Assembly (NCBI GenBank): GCA_013216015.1
Contig: JABSOI010000025.1
Location: forward strand, 1-64,000
Length of the DNA stretch: 64,000 nucleotides
Origin: Alteromonadaceae bacterium
GTDB lineage: Bacteria; Pseudomonadota; Gammaproteobacteria; Enterobacterales; Alteromonadaceae
Reading direction: 5' to 3'
In this document: positions 37,439-45,767 of the stretch, piece after piece
How the letters are laid out: every line of letters starts with the position of its first letter
Position numbering within the stretch: the stretch's first letter is position 1
The notes under the pieces: generated by a model
The model's database searches: none
Told to the model about the DNA's origin: nothing
What the model saw: only the letters and a program-made list of their open reading frames with translations
Program-made: the position numbers and the translations under genes

Positions 37439-38395
37439 CAATGTTCCCCACGTTTCTGGTTGATGCATTGCTATAATGCCTTGTGGCGACCACACCCAGT
37501 TAGCTTCAGGTAAATATTTTTGTTGCTTGTCTTTTTTACGTTGGTATCCACCATTAATTATGTCGTACTGCCATTGCACTCTCGAAAAGTTTAACAGCCA
37601 TTGAGTTCCGTCAGAAGGCAAATTACTTATTCCCCCTGTCTCTGCTAAATCTTTTAAAGGCAATGCAATTTCTATCGACCAACGTTTATCAATATCTTTT
37701 GGATCATTCAACGTGCCGTCAATGTTTACTGCAACTTTAACCTCTTTCATATCCCACTGATTTATAACCGGCACTTTATGTCGATAAGTATTAAACAATA
37801 ATAAATCCCAGATTGTACCTAAAGCGTTAACTTCAAACTCTGCATATTGTTTATCCAATTTTGATGTTTTGATAAAAATTTCAAAATCATTATTATAAAA
37901 AATAACCTTATCACGTTCTTTAATATCAGCCCAAATATGCTGTTCTTCCAGTTCTGTATAAAAATATAAGTAACGTTCGTCCCATAACATTTTTACCAGA
38001 GTCACTTCACCCGATTCAGTGTTGGTTAACTGAACAGTTAACACGTCAGGATTTGAAATAAGCACTTCAATTAAATAATCGCCACTGGAAAAAAGTTGGT
38101 CTTCCAAAAAGATTGGATTACCATCGTCATCAACTTCTCCATTGGCATAATCAGTAATTTGCCGGATCAATTTATTCATCACCGAACGCTCCAGCGATTC
38201 ACGAAACTTATCTGCGTAAGTCTTTTCAGGTCGCTTTTCTTTATGTTTATTCTGAGCTTGTGCCTTGCTCATTAACATAGAGCCATTCATTGGGTTACCG
38301 CCAAATGACGGGTTAATTGGTTGATACACCAACTGACTCGCAAATGTTGAAGTGCTAAAAACGAAGGCACCTAGAATAAATGTTATTTTTTTCAT
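37436..38395 (-). CDS. csgF: CsgF fused to a CBM9-like carbohydrate-binding domain (deletion chimera)
   Basis: 319 residues. Residues 1-134 are a CsgF curli assembly factor: signal peptide to about 19, the pore-anchoring segment INPSFGGNPMNGSMLMSKAQ (27-46), and the strand region GDYLIEVLISN..TNTESGEVTLV. From residue 136 (MLWDERYLYFY) the sequence becomes a CBM9-like domain with NDFEIFI, NALGTIWDLLLF, NFSRVQW and WVWSPQGIIAMHQPETWG, but without its own signal peptide. CsgF normally ends near the junction and is followed by csgG, which is absent. A stop then cuts the tail that continues in frame to 37151. A deletion joining csgF to a downstream gene is the best explanation; the CsgF half could still work with a CsgG encoded elsewhere. 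A purposeful fusion cannot be excluded. Confidence 0.8.
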   Translation of the reverse strand: MKKITFILGAFVFSTSTFASQLVYQPINPSFGGNPMNGSMLMSKAQAQNKHKEKRPEKTYADKFRESLERSVMNKLIRQITDYANGEVDDDGNPIFLEDQLFSSGDYLIEVLISNPDVLTVQLTNTESGEVTLVKMLWDERYLYFYTELEEQHIWADIKERDKVIFYNNDFEIFIKTSKLDKQYAEFEVNALGTIWDLLLFNTYRHKVPVINQWDMKEVKVAVNIDGTLNDPKDIDKRWSIEIALPLKDLAETGGISNLPSDGTQWLLNFSRVQWQYDIINGGYQRKKDKQQKYLPEANWVWSPQGIIAMHQPETWGTL

Positions 38396-38404
38396 ACTTC
38401 TCTC

Positions 38405-38869
38405 CTAATAACCACTAATCGCCAAATCAGGGCCACTCATATCAACATTAGCTCGAGCAACCCCTTCTATTGCATAATAAGTTGCTTGCCTGACAACATC
38501 TTTCATCGGCTTTTGTCTCATACCAAAATAAGTCTGGTAGATAATCTGACCTTTCACCTCTATTACCAAACGAGTACCGGAACGAGGTAACTTAGTTTCT
38601 TTAATCACTAAATTTACACCAGCAGTTGCCGGTACTTCTTGCCAGGATAAATTAAACTGGCGGACAAATTCTTTACCAAAACGGGATATGGTTCTATCTA
38701 ATACGATCCCAGATAAAACAATTTCATCTTGTTCAAATTCGTTATCTTGTATTTCTGGAAGCACCACTAATTTTTTAACTTTTTTAGCGGGTTTAACTCG
38801 CTCTGAACTAAAGCTCGTATCAATAGATGTTAGAGTAAAAATAACGATAAAGACGATGAATATTTTCAT
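38405..38869 (-). CDS. csgE: CsgE curli assembly/transport component
   Basis: 154 residues with a signal peptide (about 1-21). The conserved CsgE core is visible: LSGIVLDRTISRFGKEFVRQFNLSW (48-72), the strand LVIEVKGQIIYQTYFGMRQ, and the C-terminal helix VRQATYYAIEGVARANV. CsgE is a periplasmic adaptor that caps the CsgG channel and directs CsgA to it. It lies between the curlin gene (12 bases upstream) and csgF (9 bases downstream), so the three form a tight operon. CsgG is missing from this locus. Confidence 0.85.
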   Translation of the reverse strand: MKIFIVFIVIFTLTSIDTSFSSERVKPAKKVKKLVVLPEIQDNEFEQDEIVLSGIVLDRTISRFGKEFVRQFNLSWQEVPATAGVNLVIKETKLPRSGTRLVIEVKGQIIYQTYFGMRQKPMKDVVRQATYYAIEGVARANVDMSGPDLAISGY

Positions 38870-38881
38870 TATTGTGCGTTC

Positions 38882-39343
38882 TCAGTATTCATACTGAGTA
38901 ACAAAAACACGCATATTGTCACCAATTTGCACTACCTTATAGCCAGCTCCGCCTACTTGCGTGGTTACTGCCATATTAGAAGATCCAATCTGGGTGATTT
39001 CGATATCGTTGCCATTACCCACCTGGGTGACAATGGCAATATTTCCTAAACCTTCCTGATGAACAACAGCGACATTATTGTTACCCAACTCAGTTATGGT
39101 AACTAAATTATCACCACTTTGAGTAACTTCAGCGCGATTATTACTTCCTAACTGAGTAATGAAAGATATATTTGAAGCATTGTGTAAAATTGATGCACTC
39201 AAGCTTGATTCAACGAGATCAGATTGTGCCGACAAATCCATAGCTTGACTTGAAAAACTCAAACCCACTGAAAAACTTGCTAACAATGCAATTAATAAGG
39301 TTGTAACATTTCCCGTCTGTTTGGTAACTTTGGATGTCTTCAT
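38882..39343 (-). CDS. csgB: Curlin subunit, CsgB-like
   Basis: 153 residues: signal peptide (about 1-34), an N-terminal segment, then about five imperfect curlin repeats of some 20 residues. Each follows the pattern Q-x-G-x2-N-x-A-x-V-x-Q (for example ITQLGSNNRAEVTQSG, ITQIGSSNMAVTTQVG). Such repeats form the amyloid core of curli fibres. The short repeat array, the lack of Gly/Asn-rich CsgA-type tracts and position as the first gene favour the nucleator CsgB over the main subunit, but CsgA is possible. No second curlin gene is seen in the window, so a full fibre would need a subunit from elsewhere. Confidence 0.82.
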   Translation of the reverse strand: MKTSKVTKQTGNVTTLLIALLASFSVGLSFSSQAMDLSAQSDLVESSLSASILHNASNISFITQLGSNNRAEVTQSGDNLVTITELGNNNVAVVHQEGLGNIAIVTQVGNGNDIEITQIGSSNMAVTTQVGGAGYKVVQIGDNMRVFVTQYEY

Positions 39344-39648
39344 GAGCTAATCACTTCTAATTTCAATACTCACTAGATTATAGATAACAAGACATTGCAA
39401 CAATCCGACATTTATGTGAATTAAAATTGCGTATCTATTTGTTATTTAATAAATAAAATTAAAAAATCAAGTGCGGGGCCCTGGATCTCATACTTTTTTA
39501 GGAGTTCTTTGTTAACCTTTGAACTCAAACTGTTGGAAATGCAAGTTCAAAGCTAAACCAACCTTTTCCTGAATATATGCAGAACAGGGACGAAAGCAGG
39601 ATGCTGAATCTATTGTGGGGATGTAGACAATTTTAAAATGACCAATCC
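39344..39648. other. Upstream region of the curli operon
   Basis: About 300 bases carrying the promoter region of the curlin gene. No regulator such as CsgD is encoded nearby. A GGGGCCC palindrome at about 39475-39481 is the only clear symmetry, and no other gene was found. Confidence 0.45.
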
Positions 39649-39904
39649 AATTTGCTATGTCCCAGTTAAGTGTGGCTATAATAGTTGTAGGATGGGTTAG
39701 CCAACGGCGTAACCCATCATTTTGTATAACGCAACCACTTGATAATAGTGATAAAAGATGTAATTTTGATGGGTTACGCCTGCGGCTAACCCATCCTACG
39801 CGGTAAAATTTTCACTTTATAAAAGTTAAGTTGGTTTTAGCTAATAAGCATTATAAAACAGTTTATTATAGTTTCAGACACACTTAACCGGTACATAGCC
39901 AATC
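39649..39904. mobile_element. REP-pair MITE with terminal inverted repeats
   Basis: The left end TTGCTATGTCCCAGTTAAGT pairs with the reverse complement of the right end (..CACTTAACCGGTACATAGCC). Inside are two inverted REP units (39691-39718 and 39768-39795) about 50 bases apart. CCAATCCAATT occurs at both sides, which may be a target duplication. Related copies or parts are at 16745-16920, 20941-20960 and 31283-31395. No coding frame. Confidence 0.82.
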
Positions 39905-39932
39905 CAATTAGCATTAAACTCAATAAGGGAAA

Positions 39933-40166
39933 TTAACTACTAAAGTCTAACTGAATATCAGTACAACCTTTTACACATGAAATACCGGGCGCTTTATTAA
40001 GCTTTGATGGTTCCCCTGTATCGGGCAAGGTTAATACAAGAAGTTGGTCACACTCAGGACAAAATGTTTTTTTTCCAGCCATGACATTTTTAATTAAATT
40101 TTTTTGTTGATGAAATGATTTACTGCTCATTTTTTGTAGCGAGGCAAACTGTTTCGCGTCAATCAT
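39933..40166 (-). CDS. Small zinc-ribbon-like protein of unknown function
   Basis: 77 residues. Cysteines in FCPECDQ (36-39) and ISCVKGCTD (63-68) give a CxxC...CxxxC set able to hold zinc. The N-terminal half is basic and helical (QKMSSKSFHQQKNLIKNVMAGKK). It resembles small conserved proteins of Alteromonadales and Vibrionales with no assigned role. ATG at 40166. It is divergent from the pseudouridine synthase gene at 40384. Confidence 0.7.
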   Translation of the reverse strand: MIDAKQFASLQKMSSKSFHQQKNLIKNVMAGKKTFCPECDQLLVLTLPDTGEPSKLNKAPGISCVKGCTDIQLDFSS

Positions 40167-40383
40167 AACCGTCCTACGATATATTGTTTTATTAGTTAAG
40201 CATATTTTATCCTGATAAATGCAATAAACCTACTCTATTAATACTTCAACCAATCTGGAAATAAAATGTTAAAAATATTATCACTTGTTTTTATACCGTT
40301 TTCAGTTAAATTCAAGTAACAACAGTTCCCAATTATTTGATAAACTGCCGTTATATTTTTGATCTGATAATTAAGCTATTATT

Positions 40384-41262
40384 TTGAATAAGTTTGAGTT
40401 GCACATCACCATAACATCCAGTGATAGCACAGTAATTTCTGCCTTAACCGACCAATGTGATTTATCGAGAGCACAACTGAAAAAAGCAATAACCAAAGGT
40501 GCTTTGTGGTTAACAAGAAATGGTAAAACGCAAAGAACACGTCGCTTGAAAAAGGTTTTAAAAGCTCAAGATATTCTTCATTTATATTACGACGAACAAA
40601 TACTTAACCAAACAACAGAACCTGCACAGCTAATTGCGGATTTAAAAGATTACAGTGTTTGGTTCAAACCATATGGCATGTTATCTCAAGGTTCAAAATG
40701 GAGTGACCATTGCACTGTCAGTCGGTATGCACAGACAAATTTAACACCTGAAAGACCTGTATTTATTGTTCACAGGTTAGATCGTGCCGCAACTGGTTTA
40801 ATATTAATCGCTCACAGTAAAAAAGCAGCCAGCGCATTAAGTGCAATGTTTGAACATCATCAGTTGGAAAAATATTATCATATAATTGCGCATGGCAATC
40901 ATGGTGTTCACCCGCAACCTGAAGTAATAACCCTGGCTATTGACGGTAAATCTGCTTGCAGTACTTTCTCTTTGGTTGAATTTAATAAAGAGCACAACCT
41001 TTCATTAATCAAGGTTAAAATTGAAAGTGGAAGAAAACATCAAATTAGAAAACATGCGGCAAGCGTGAATTTACCCATTGTTGGTGACCGATTACATGGC
41101 AGGCAGGATATTGTTTATCCTGAAAAATTAAACTTACAACTTACCGCTGTTTCATTAAACTTTACTTGCCCATTGTCAGGGCTAGCACAAAGTTTTCGAT
41201 TACCTGCAGAATTATCCCCGCAACTTAAAAATGTTATTAAACAATTTTTGGTGCCGGTTTAA
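40384..41262 (+). CDS. RluA-family RNA pseudouridine synthase
   Basis: 292 residues from a TTG start at 40384. An S4-like N-terminal part (about 15-70, LSRAQLKKAITKGAL) precedes the catalytic domain. The diagnostic motif is HRLDRAATGL (about 130-139), whose Asp is the catalytic nucleophile. ESGRKHQIRKHAA near residue 218 is the second conserved motif (motif III). It isomerises uridine to pseudouridine in rRNA or tRNA; the target (RluA/RluC/TruC types) cannot be told from sequence alone. Single-gene unit. Confidence 0.9.
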   Translation: MNKFELHITITSSDSTVISALTDQCDLSRAQLKKAITKGALWLTRNGKTQRTRRLKKVLKAQDILHLYYDEQILNQTTEPAQLIADLKDYSVWFKPYGMLSQGSKWSDHCTVSRYAQTNLTPERPVFIVHRLDRAATGLILIAHSKKAASALSAMFEHHQLEKYYHIIAHGNHGVHPQPEVITLAIDGKSACSTFSLVEFNKEHNLSLIKVKIESGRKHQIRKHAASVNLPIVGDRLHGRQDIVYPEKLNLQLTAVSLNFTCPLSGLAQSFRLPAELSPQLKNVIKQFLVPV

Positions 41263-41312
41263 TAAAATAATAAGACCTGAGAATAAGAACAGCGAATAAG
41301 TAATACCTATAA

Positions 41313-42221
41313 TTAATACATATAATTAAAGTCTTCGTCATTTAACAGAGATAAACCTGAACCAACAATGTCTTTACCCGCAAGTTTAGATAACAGTTCA
41401 AAACCTTCCTGACGCTGTTCTTTGGTTAAAGCCATGTAAGGTAAACGGAAATTAGCAGGCACAGCTCCAGTCATCATTAATGCAGTATTAATAGCAATAG
41501 GATTTGGTTCACAAAACAGCCACTGCATAAGCCCCTGCAGGCTTTCATTAAGCTCAGTATCTTTTTTATTCATTAATTGACGCATCAATCCAGGAATAAT
41601 ATTTGAAGTAACAGATATTACGCCATGAGATCCAAATTGATGGCGACCAGCAAAACTTTGATCATCATTACCTGACCAACAAGCAATACCTTGTTGTTCA
41701 TAATGTGCTATCCGCTCATTACCCGCACATTCTTTTACACCAATAAAGTTTTCATGCTTTGATAAAGGTTCAATAATATCTGGTGTAATATCCTGCCCGG
41801 TACGCCCTGGCACGTTGTAAATAAATGCAGGACCAATATCTAATACACGGTTAAAATGCTCGCGTACTCCGGCCGTTGAGGTACGTCCATAATAAGGGTT
41901 GATTTGCAACGCAGCATCCATCCCCGTAGCAAAACCATTTTTTGTTCCTTTAATAGCCTCACGTGTATTATTACTGCCCGTATTACCTACAATAACTAAT
42001 CGGTCACTAAATTCATTCACACTGTGGGCAATAAGCATAAAATGCTCTTCCCAACTAAATAAGTGACCTTCCCCTGTAGTTCCTCCAACAATTATTCCGT
42101 CAACTCCTGCAAGAATTTGTTGCTCAACTAAGTCATCATATGTGGCAAGATCAATCCCACCTCTATTGTTAAACGGGGTTTTAATAGCAGTAATTAAACT
42201 AGCTGATTTTAAGCGATTCAT
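41313..42221 (-). CDS. dapA: 4-hydroxy-tetrahydrodipicolinate synthase, plant-like type
   Basis: 302 residues. Schiff-base Lys163 in GVKECAG, Tyr135 in IYNVPGRT and Arg140 identify DapA, which condenses pyruvate with aspartate semialdehyde for lysine and diaminopimelate synthesis. The loop reads GGTTGEGHLFSWEEHFMLI (46-64), as in plant chloroplast DapA, rather than the GTTGESPTL form of most gammaproteobacteria. It is not in the usual context (no nlpB/bamC nearby) and may be a second, laterally acquired copy. Since the whole active site is present, a functional enzyme is likely; a related pyruvate aldolase function is an alternative. Confidence 0.82.
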   Translation of the reverse strand: MNRLKSASLITAIKTPFNNRGGIDLATYDDLVEQQILAGVDGIIVGGTTGEGHLFSWEEHFMLIAHSVNEFSDRLVIVGNTGSNNTREAIKGTKNGFATGMDAALQINPYYGRTSTAGVREHFNRVLDIGPAFIYNVPGRTGQDITPDIIEPLSKHENFIGVKECAGNERIAHYEQQGIACWSGNDDQSFAGRHQFGSHGVISVTSNIIPGLMRQLMNKKDTELNESLQGLMQWLFCEPNPIAINTALMMTGAVPANFRLPYMALTKEQRQEGFELLSKLAGKDIVGSGLSLLNDEDFNYMY

Positions 42222-42361
42222 TAAACTTCCCTAATATTTATAAACGGGGTAATTATTTTTCAGGTAAACCTTGTGATTAGAATAACCTATCTATCTTGAG
42301 GATATGTAATCAAGTAAACTATAAAATAAGCTTTTTCGTTGAAGCTAGCAACCTAAATTGC

Positions 42362-42742
42362 TTAACAATGTCCTGTTTTATTGATAACTCGGCGAAGTAT
42401 AAATACTTCCTTAGTAACAACATGCTGATATTCGAAAATTTGATTATCGAGCTTTAAAATCCGATAAGCATGATAATTATCAGGATCTGCCAGATCAGCA
42501 GGATAATTCTTATCAAGAACAAATTCACCTTTTGTTATAGTAAAATGAATATCACCAACAAGTCCCCAATCACCAAGTTCCACTGTTTGTTCAGTAACTT
42601 CACCTGATTCATTTAGGGTTACAAAAGTTAATTCAAAACTCCCGTCAGCTGATAATTCGGCATATTCACTTTGCTGAAAACCTTGTGGACTTAGATCATC
42701 CCTATACCAACGACCAATTAGCATATCTCTTTGATAATGCAT
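42362..42742 (-). CDS. Hypothetical cytoplasmic protein, lipocalin-like strand pattern
   Basis: 126 residues without a signal peptide. It begins MLIGRWYRDDLS and has alternating strands (ELSADGSFELTFVTL, TEQTVELGDWGLVGDIHFTI, AYRILKLDNQIFEYQHV), a pattern seen in small lipocalin-like or DUF domains that begin with a GxW motif. I do not recognise a named family. The spacing on both sides (140 and 150 bases) suggests its own transcript. Confidence 0.6.
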   Translation of the reverse strand: MHYQRDMLIGRWYRDDLSPQGFQQSEYAELSADGSFELTFVTLNESGEVTEQTVELGDWGLVGDIHFTITKGEFVLDKNYPADLADPDNYHAYRILKLDNQIFEYQHVVTKEVFILRRVINKTGHC

Positions 42743-42892
42743 TTTATCCTCTTAACACCACAAACAAACTAAATTTATTATGTCATATATTATGAATCAA
42801 AATGGAAAAAACACAAAGAAAAACAACCGAACATAATAAAGTCAGGTTGTTTTTCTGATATACAATAATTAAATAACATTTAGCACTGATAT

Positions 42893-43654
42893 TTAATTTT
42901 TAAGGATTTTTACACTGCCATTAACACTGTTAATAGAAATACTGACATCACCACTACCTATATCACCATTCAAACTATGACCAACCAACATATTTTTTTT
43001 GGCTTTAAGGCCAAAATCATTCTTAATACTACCGTGTACAGTTTCCACATTTACTGAGGCACTAATATTATCAGGAAGAGATAACTTAACGCGGCCATTA
43101 ACGGTTTCCAGATTAATTCGGTTTAATTTAGATGTAATTGTTTTATATTTCACAATAATTGAACCATTCACTGAACTAATTTCACTGTCTCCGGCTAAAC
43201 CAGTAGCAACAATTTCGCCATTAACTAATTCTGCATTAATTTCACCCGCCACATTTTCAATACTCAATGAACCATTAACTAACTCAATAGAAGGTAAATG
43301 TGCACCAAAAGGCACCATAATGGTATAATCTACTTTTCCTGAATTACGACCCCAACTGGATTGTTTTGTATAACGTGTTTCAACGTTTACACCACGGCCA
43401 TTTTGCACCATTTCAATACTGATACGATCTCGGCCTTCTTGTTTATCTGCAGTGATCACCGCAGTCACTTTAATTTCATTCTTTTTCCAGGCGACGATAT
43501 CCACTGAACCATTTATATTATCTAATCTTAAAGAACTATCGGCCTCAACTTGAAATGATTTTACTATTTCATCAACTACCTTAGCTTGAACCTGCATTGC
43601 AAATGTTAAAATAAACGTACTGATACAAGCTGTTTTCAATATTGAATTTCTCAT
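42893..43654 (-). CDS. Exported DUF4097-family beta-repeat protein
   Basis: 253 residues with a signal peptide (about 1-24, ending VQA). The rest is a right-handed strand repeat typical of DUF4097: repeated cores such as SIELVNGSLSIENV, AELVNGEIVATGL, EISSVNGSIIVKY and NLETVNGRVKLSL, with the VNGSxxV motif five to six times. These proteins are periplasmic or surface-exposed and often linked to envelope stress operons, but no sensor gene is adjacent here. Function unknown. Confidence 0.85.
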   Translation of the reverse strand: MRNSILKTACISTFILTFAMQVQAKVVDEIVKSFQVEADSSLRLDNINGSVDIVAWKKNEIKVTAVITADKQEGRDRISIEMVQNGRGVNVETRYTKQSSWGRNSGKVDYTIMVPFGAHLPSIELVNGSLSIENVAGEINAELVNGEIVATGLAGDSEISSVNGSIIVKYKTITSKLNRINLETVNGRVKLSLPDNISASVNVETVHGSIKNDFGLKAKKNMLVGHSLNGDIGSGDVSISINSVNGSVKILKN

Positions 43655-43823
43655 AATGTTCTCTTCTTGTGTTTCATTAAGTTATACCTTTAGATGATGA
43701 TAGAAACGAAAAGGTTTAAATATTAAATAAATAAAATGTTCTACTTAAACTACTTTGCTATAGCTATAGTTAACAATATCTTTTAGTGTATACCCAAACA
43801 AACTGGTTAAAAGGCAATATCGG

Positions 43824-45101
43824 GTGAATGCACTGAATGTTCAATTATTAATGACAGGAAATGAACTCTTGTCAGGCGATATTGTTGATAGTAATTCAGC
43901 CATGATCGCTCAGGCATTAAAAGCGTTAGGCATAGAAATAAAACGAAAAGTGACTATTTCTGACGACATTGAACTGTTGACTCAAGAAATCGAAAATATC
44001 AGCCAACAAACAGATATTTTAATCATTAATGGCGGACTGGGTCCAACCGTTGACGATATGACAGCCCAGGCAATAGCTCTTACCAGTGGAAAACCATTAG
44101 CCGAACATCCGCAAGCTTTAAAACATGTCAAAGCATGGTGCAAAAAACGAAATAGTGCCCTAAATTCGGCAAGTTTAAAGCAAACTCTATTACCTGATGG
44201 TTGCTCAATTATTGCTAACAGCCGGGGAAGCGCAGTAGGTATAATGTTAACGCATAACAACTGTGAGATATATTGTACTCCCGGAGTTCCAAAAGAACTG
44301 AAGGTTATGATAAACGAAGAAATAATTCCTTTGTTAGCTCAAAAAATCCCGCCCAAAATGAAACTTGAAGTAACTCGATTACAAGTTTATGGCATTGGGG
44401 AGTCTAGCTTACAAACACTGATCGATAATCATTTTCCAGACTGGCCGGATGAACTGGAATTAGGTTTCAGAGCAACATTGCCTTTATTGGAAGTAAAACT
44501 AACGTCGAGATCATCTACCGCTAAAGCATTAAAAACACGCTGGTTAGAAAAACTTAAATCCTTACTCGGTGATCATATAATTAATGAAATATCATCCCGC
44601 CCAATTAGCCTCGCTGAGCAGGTATTAATATTATTGAGGCAAAAGAATCAACAAATAACGACGGCTGAGTCATGTACGGGAGGACTAATTGCGAGCTTGT
44701 TAACAGAAATATCAGGTTCATCACAAAGTTTTGAAGCCGGATTTGTTACTTATTCAAATAGAATTAAGAGTAAACTCTTAGCGGTTGAACCCGATGTTAT
44801 AGAGCAGCATGGCGCAGTAAGTGAAGCTACTGTACTCGCTATGGCACAAGGAGCATTAGCAAAAGCTCATGCCGATGTTGTAATTGCTGTTTCCGGCATT
44901 GCTGGCCCTGCTGGCGGAACCCCAGATAAACCAGTTGGCACAGTTTGGATAGCTTGGGGTAACTCAGAAAAAATATATAGCCATTGTTTTCACCTTAATG
45001 GCGAGCGAATTTACATTCAGCAGCATGCTGCAGCCATTGGTTTAGATTTGATACGAAGATTACTTATAAATAGTAAAGAAAAAGCTAACTATATAAAATA
45101 A
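43824..45101 (+). CDS. cinA: CinA: ADP-ribose/NMN-processing competence-damage protein
   Basis: 425 residues from a GTG start at 43824. An N-terminal COG1058/MoCF-like domain (about 5-170) carries GGLGPTVDD (70-78) and CTPGVPKE (151-158). A middle region follows, then the C-terminal CinA/PncC domain (about 262-420) with TAESCTGGLIASLLT (280-294) and SGIAGPAGGTPDKPVGTV. The C-terminal domain hydrolyses NMN to NaMN plus ammonia in NAD recycling, and the N-terminal domain acts on ADP-ribose in characterised members. Full-length and intact. A half-copy of the ATACCCAAAC repeat sits just upstream at about 43784-43799. Confidence 0.9.
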   Translation: MNALNVQLLMTGNELLSGDIVDSNSAMIAQALKALGIEIKRKVTISDDIELLTQEIENISQQTDILIINGGLGPTVDDMTAQAIALTSGKPLAEHPQALKHVKAWCKKRNSALNSASLKQTLLPDGCSIIANSRGSAVGIMLTHNNCEIYCTPGVPKELKVMINEEIIPLLAQKIPPKMKLEVTRLQVYGIGESSLQTLIDNHFPDWPDELELGFRATLPLLEVKLTSRSSTAKALKTRWLEKLKSLLGDHIINEISSRPISLAEQVLILLRQKNQQITTAESCTGGLIASLLTEISGSSQSFEAGFVTYSNRIKSKLLAVEPDVIEQHGAVSEATVLAMAQGALAKAHADVVIAVSGIAGPAGGTPDKPVGTVWIAWGNSEKIYSHCFHLNGERIYIQQHAAAIGLDLIRRLLINSKEKANYIK

Positions 45102-45380
45102 ATACAGTTTATTGATTACCTAACTAAAACTTATAATTAGTTAACTAAAAATGAGAATATTTAAATCAAGATTTTCTACACTATATTAGTTATTTAATTG
45201 CGTAGTAAATCAAAACTTTATATATTTATAAATATTGTTATCTAAAAATATATTAATAATGTTTTTATTCCTTGAAGTTATACCGCGTTGTCGCTAAAAC
45301 TTTTCTCAATGAATAAATAAAACAAATGGTAATATGTAACGTAAAATATTTACATTTACCATAAAGCGTAGGAGCATATT

Positions 45381-45707
45381 TTGATTGAAAAAAATTTTAT
45401 AACCAGTGGTCGAAATACAATAATTCATAAAATAAGAAAATTCGACTTATTAATTGTTAACGGTTCAAAGCCAGTGGTTATTATCAGTAATAGAGGTATT
45501 GGCATTTATAAAGGTCCAATACCAAGAAAAAGATCTGAAGCTAAGAAAGCTTATCAAGAAGTTGTCGATGTTAGTGCAATGGAAGTATTTGGTGAAGAAA
45601 AAACCCTTCTTTTTGTACAAGCGCTAGATAATAAAGAATATAAAATTGACTATTCAAAAGTAAATACCAATAGCTTTATTAAAATCCATCAAGACAATTA
45701 TGTATAG
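45381..45707 (+). CDS. Hypothetical protein upstream of fapA
   Basis: 108 residues from a TTG at 45381, preceded by a good AGGAG at 45370-45374. No signal peptide or membrane segment. It is basic in the middle (KGPIPRKRSEAKKAY) and strand-rich (KFDLLIVNGSKPVVIISNRG, KTLLFVQALDN). I do not recognise it. It lies 60 bases ahead of fapA on the same strand and might be co-transcribed, but a shared role is not shown. Confidence 0.6.
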   Translation: MIEKNFITSGRNTIIHKIRKFDLLIVNGSKPVVIISNRGIGIYKGPIPRKRSEAKKAYQEVVDVSAMEVFGEEKTLLFVQALDNKEYKIDYSKVNTNSFIKIHQDNYV

Positions 45708-45767
45708 AAATTATTTATAGCCATTATTTATAATTATCATAATTGTGTTTACTGACAGAAGAAGTTC

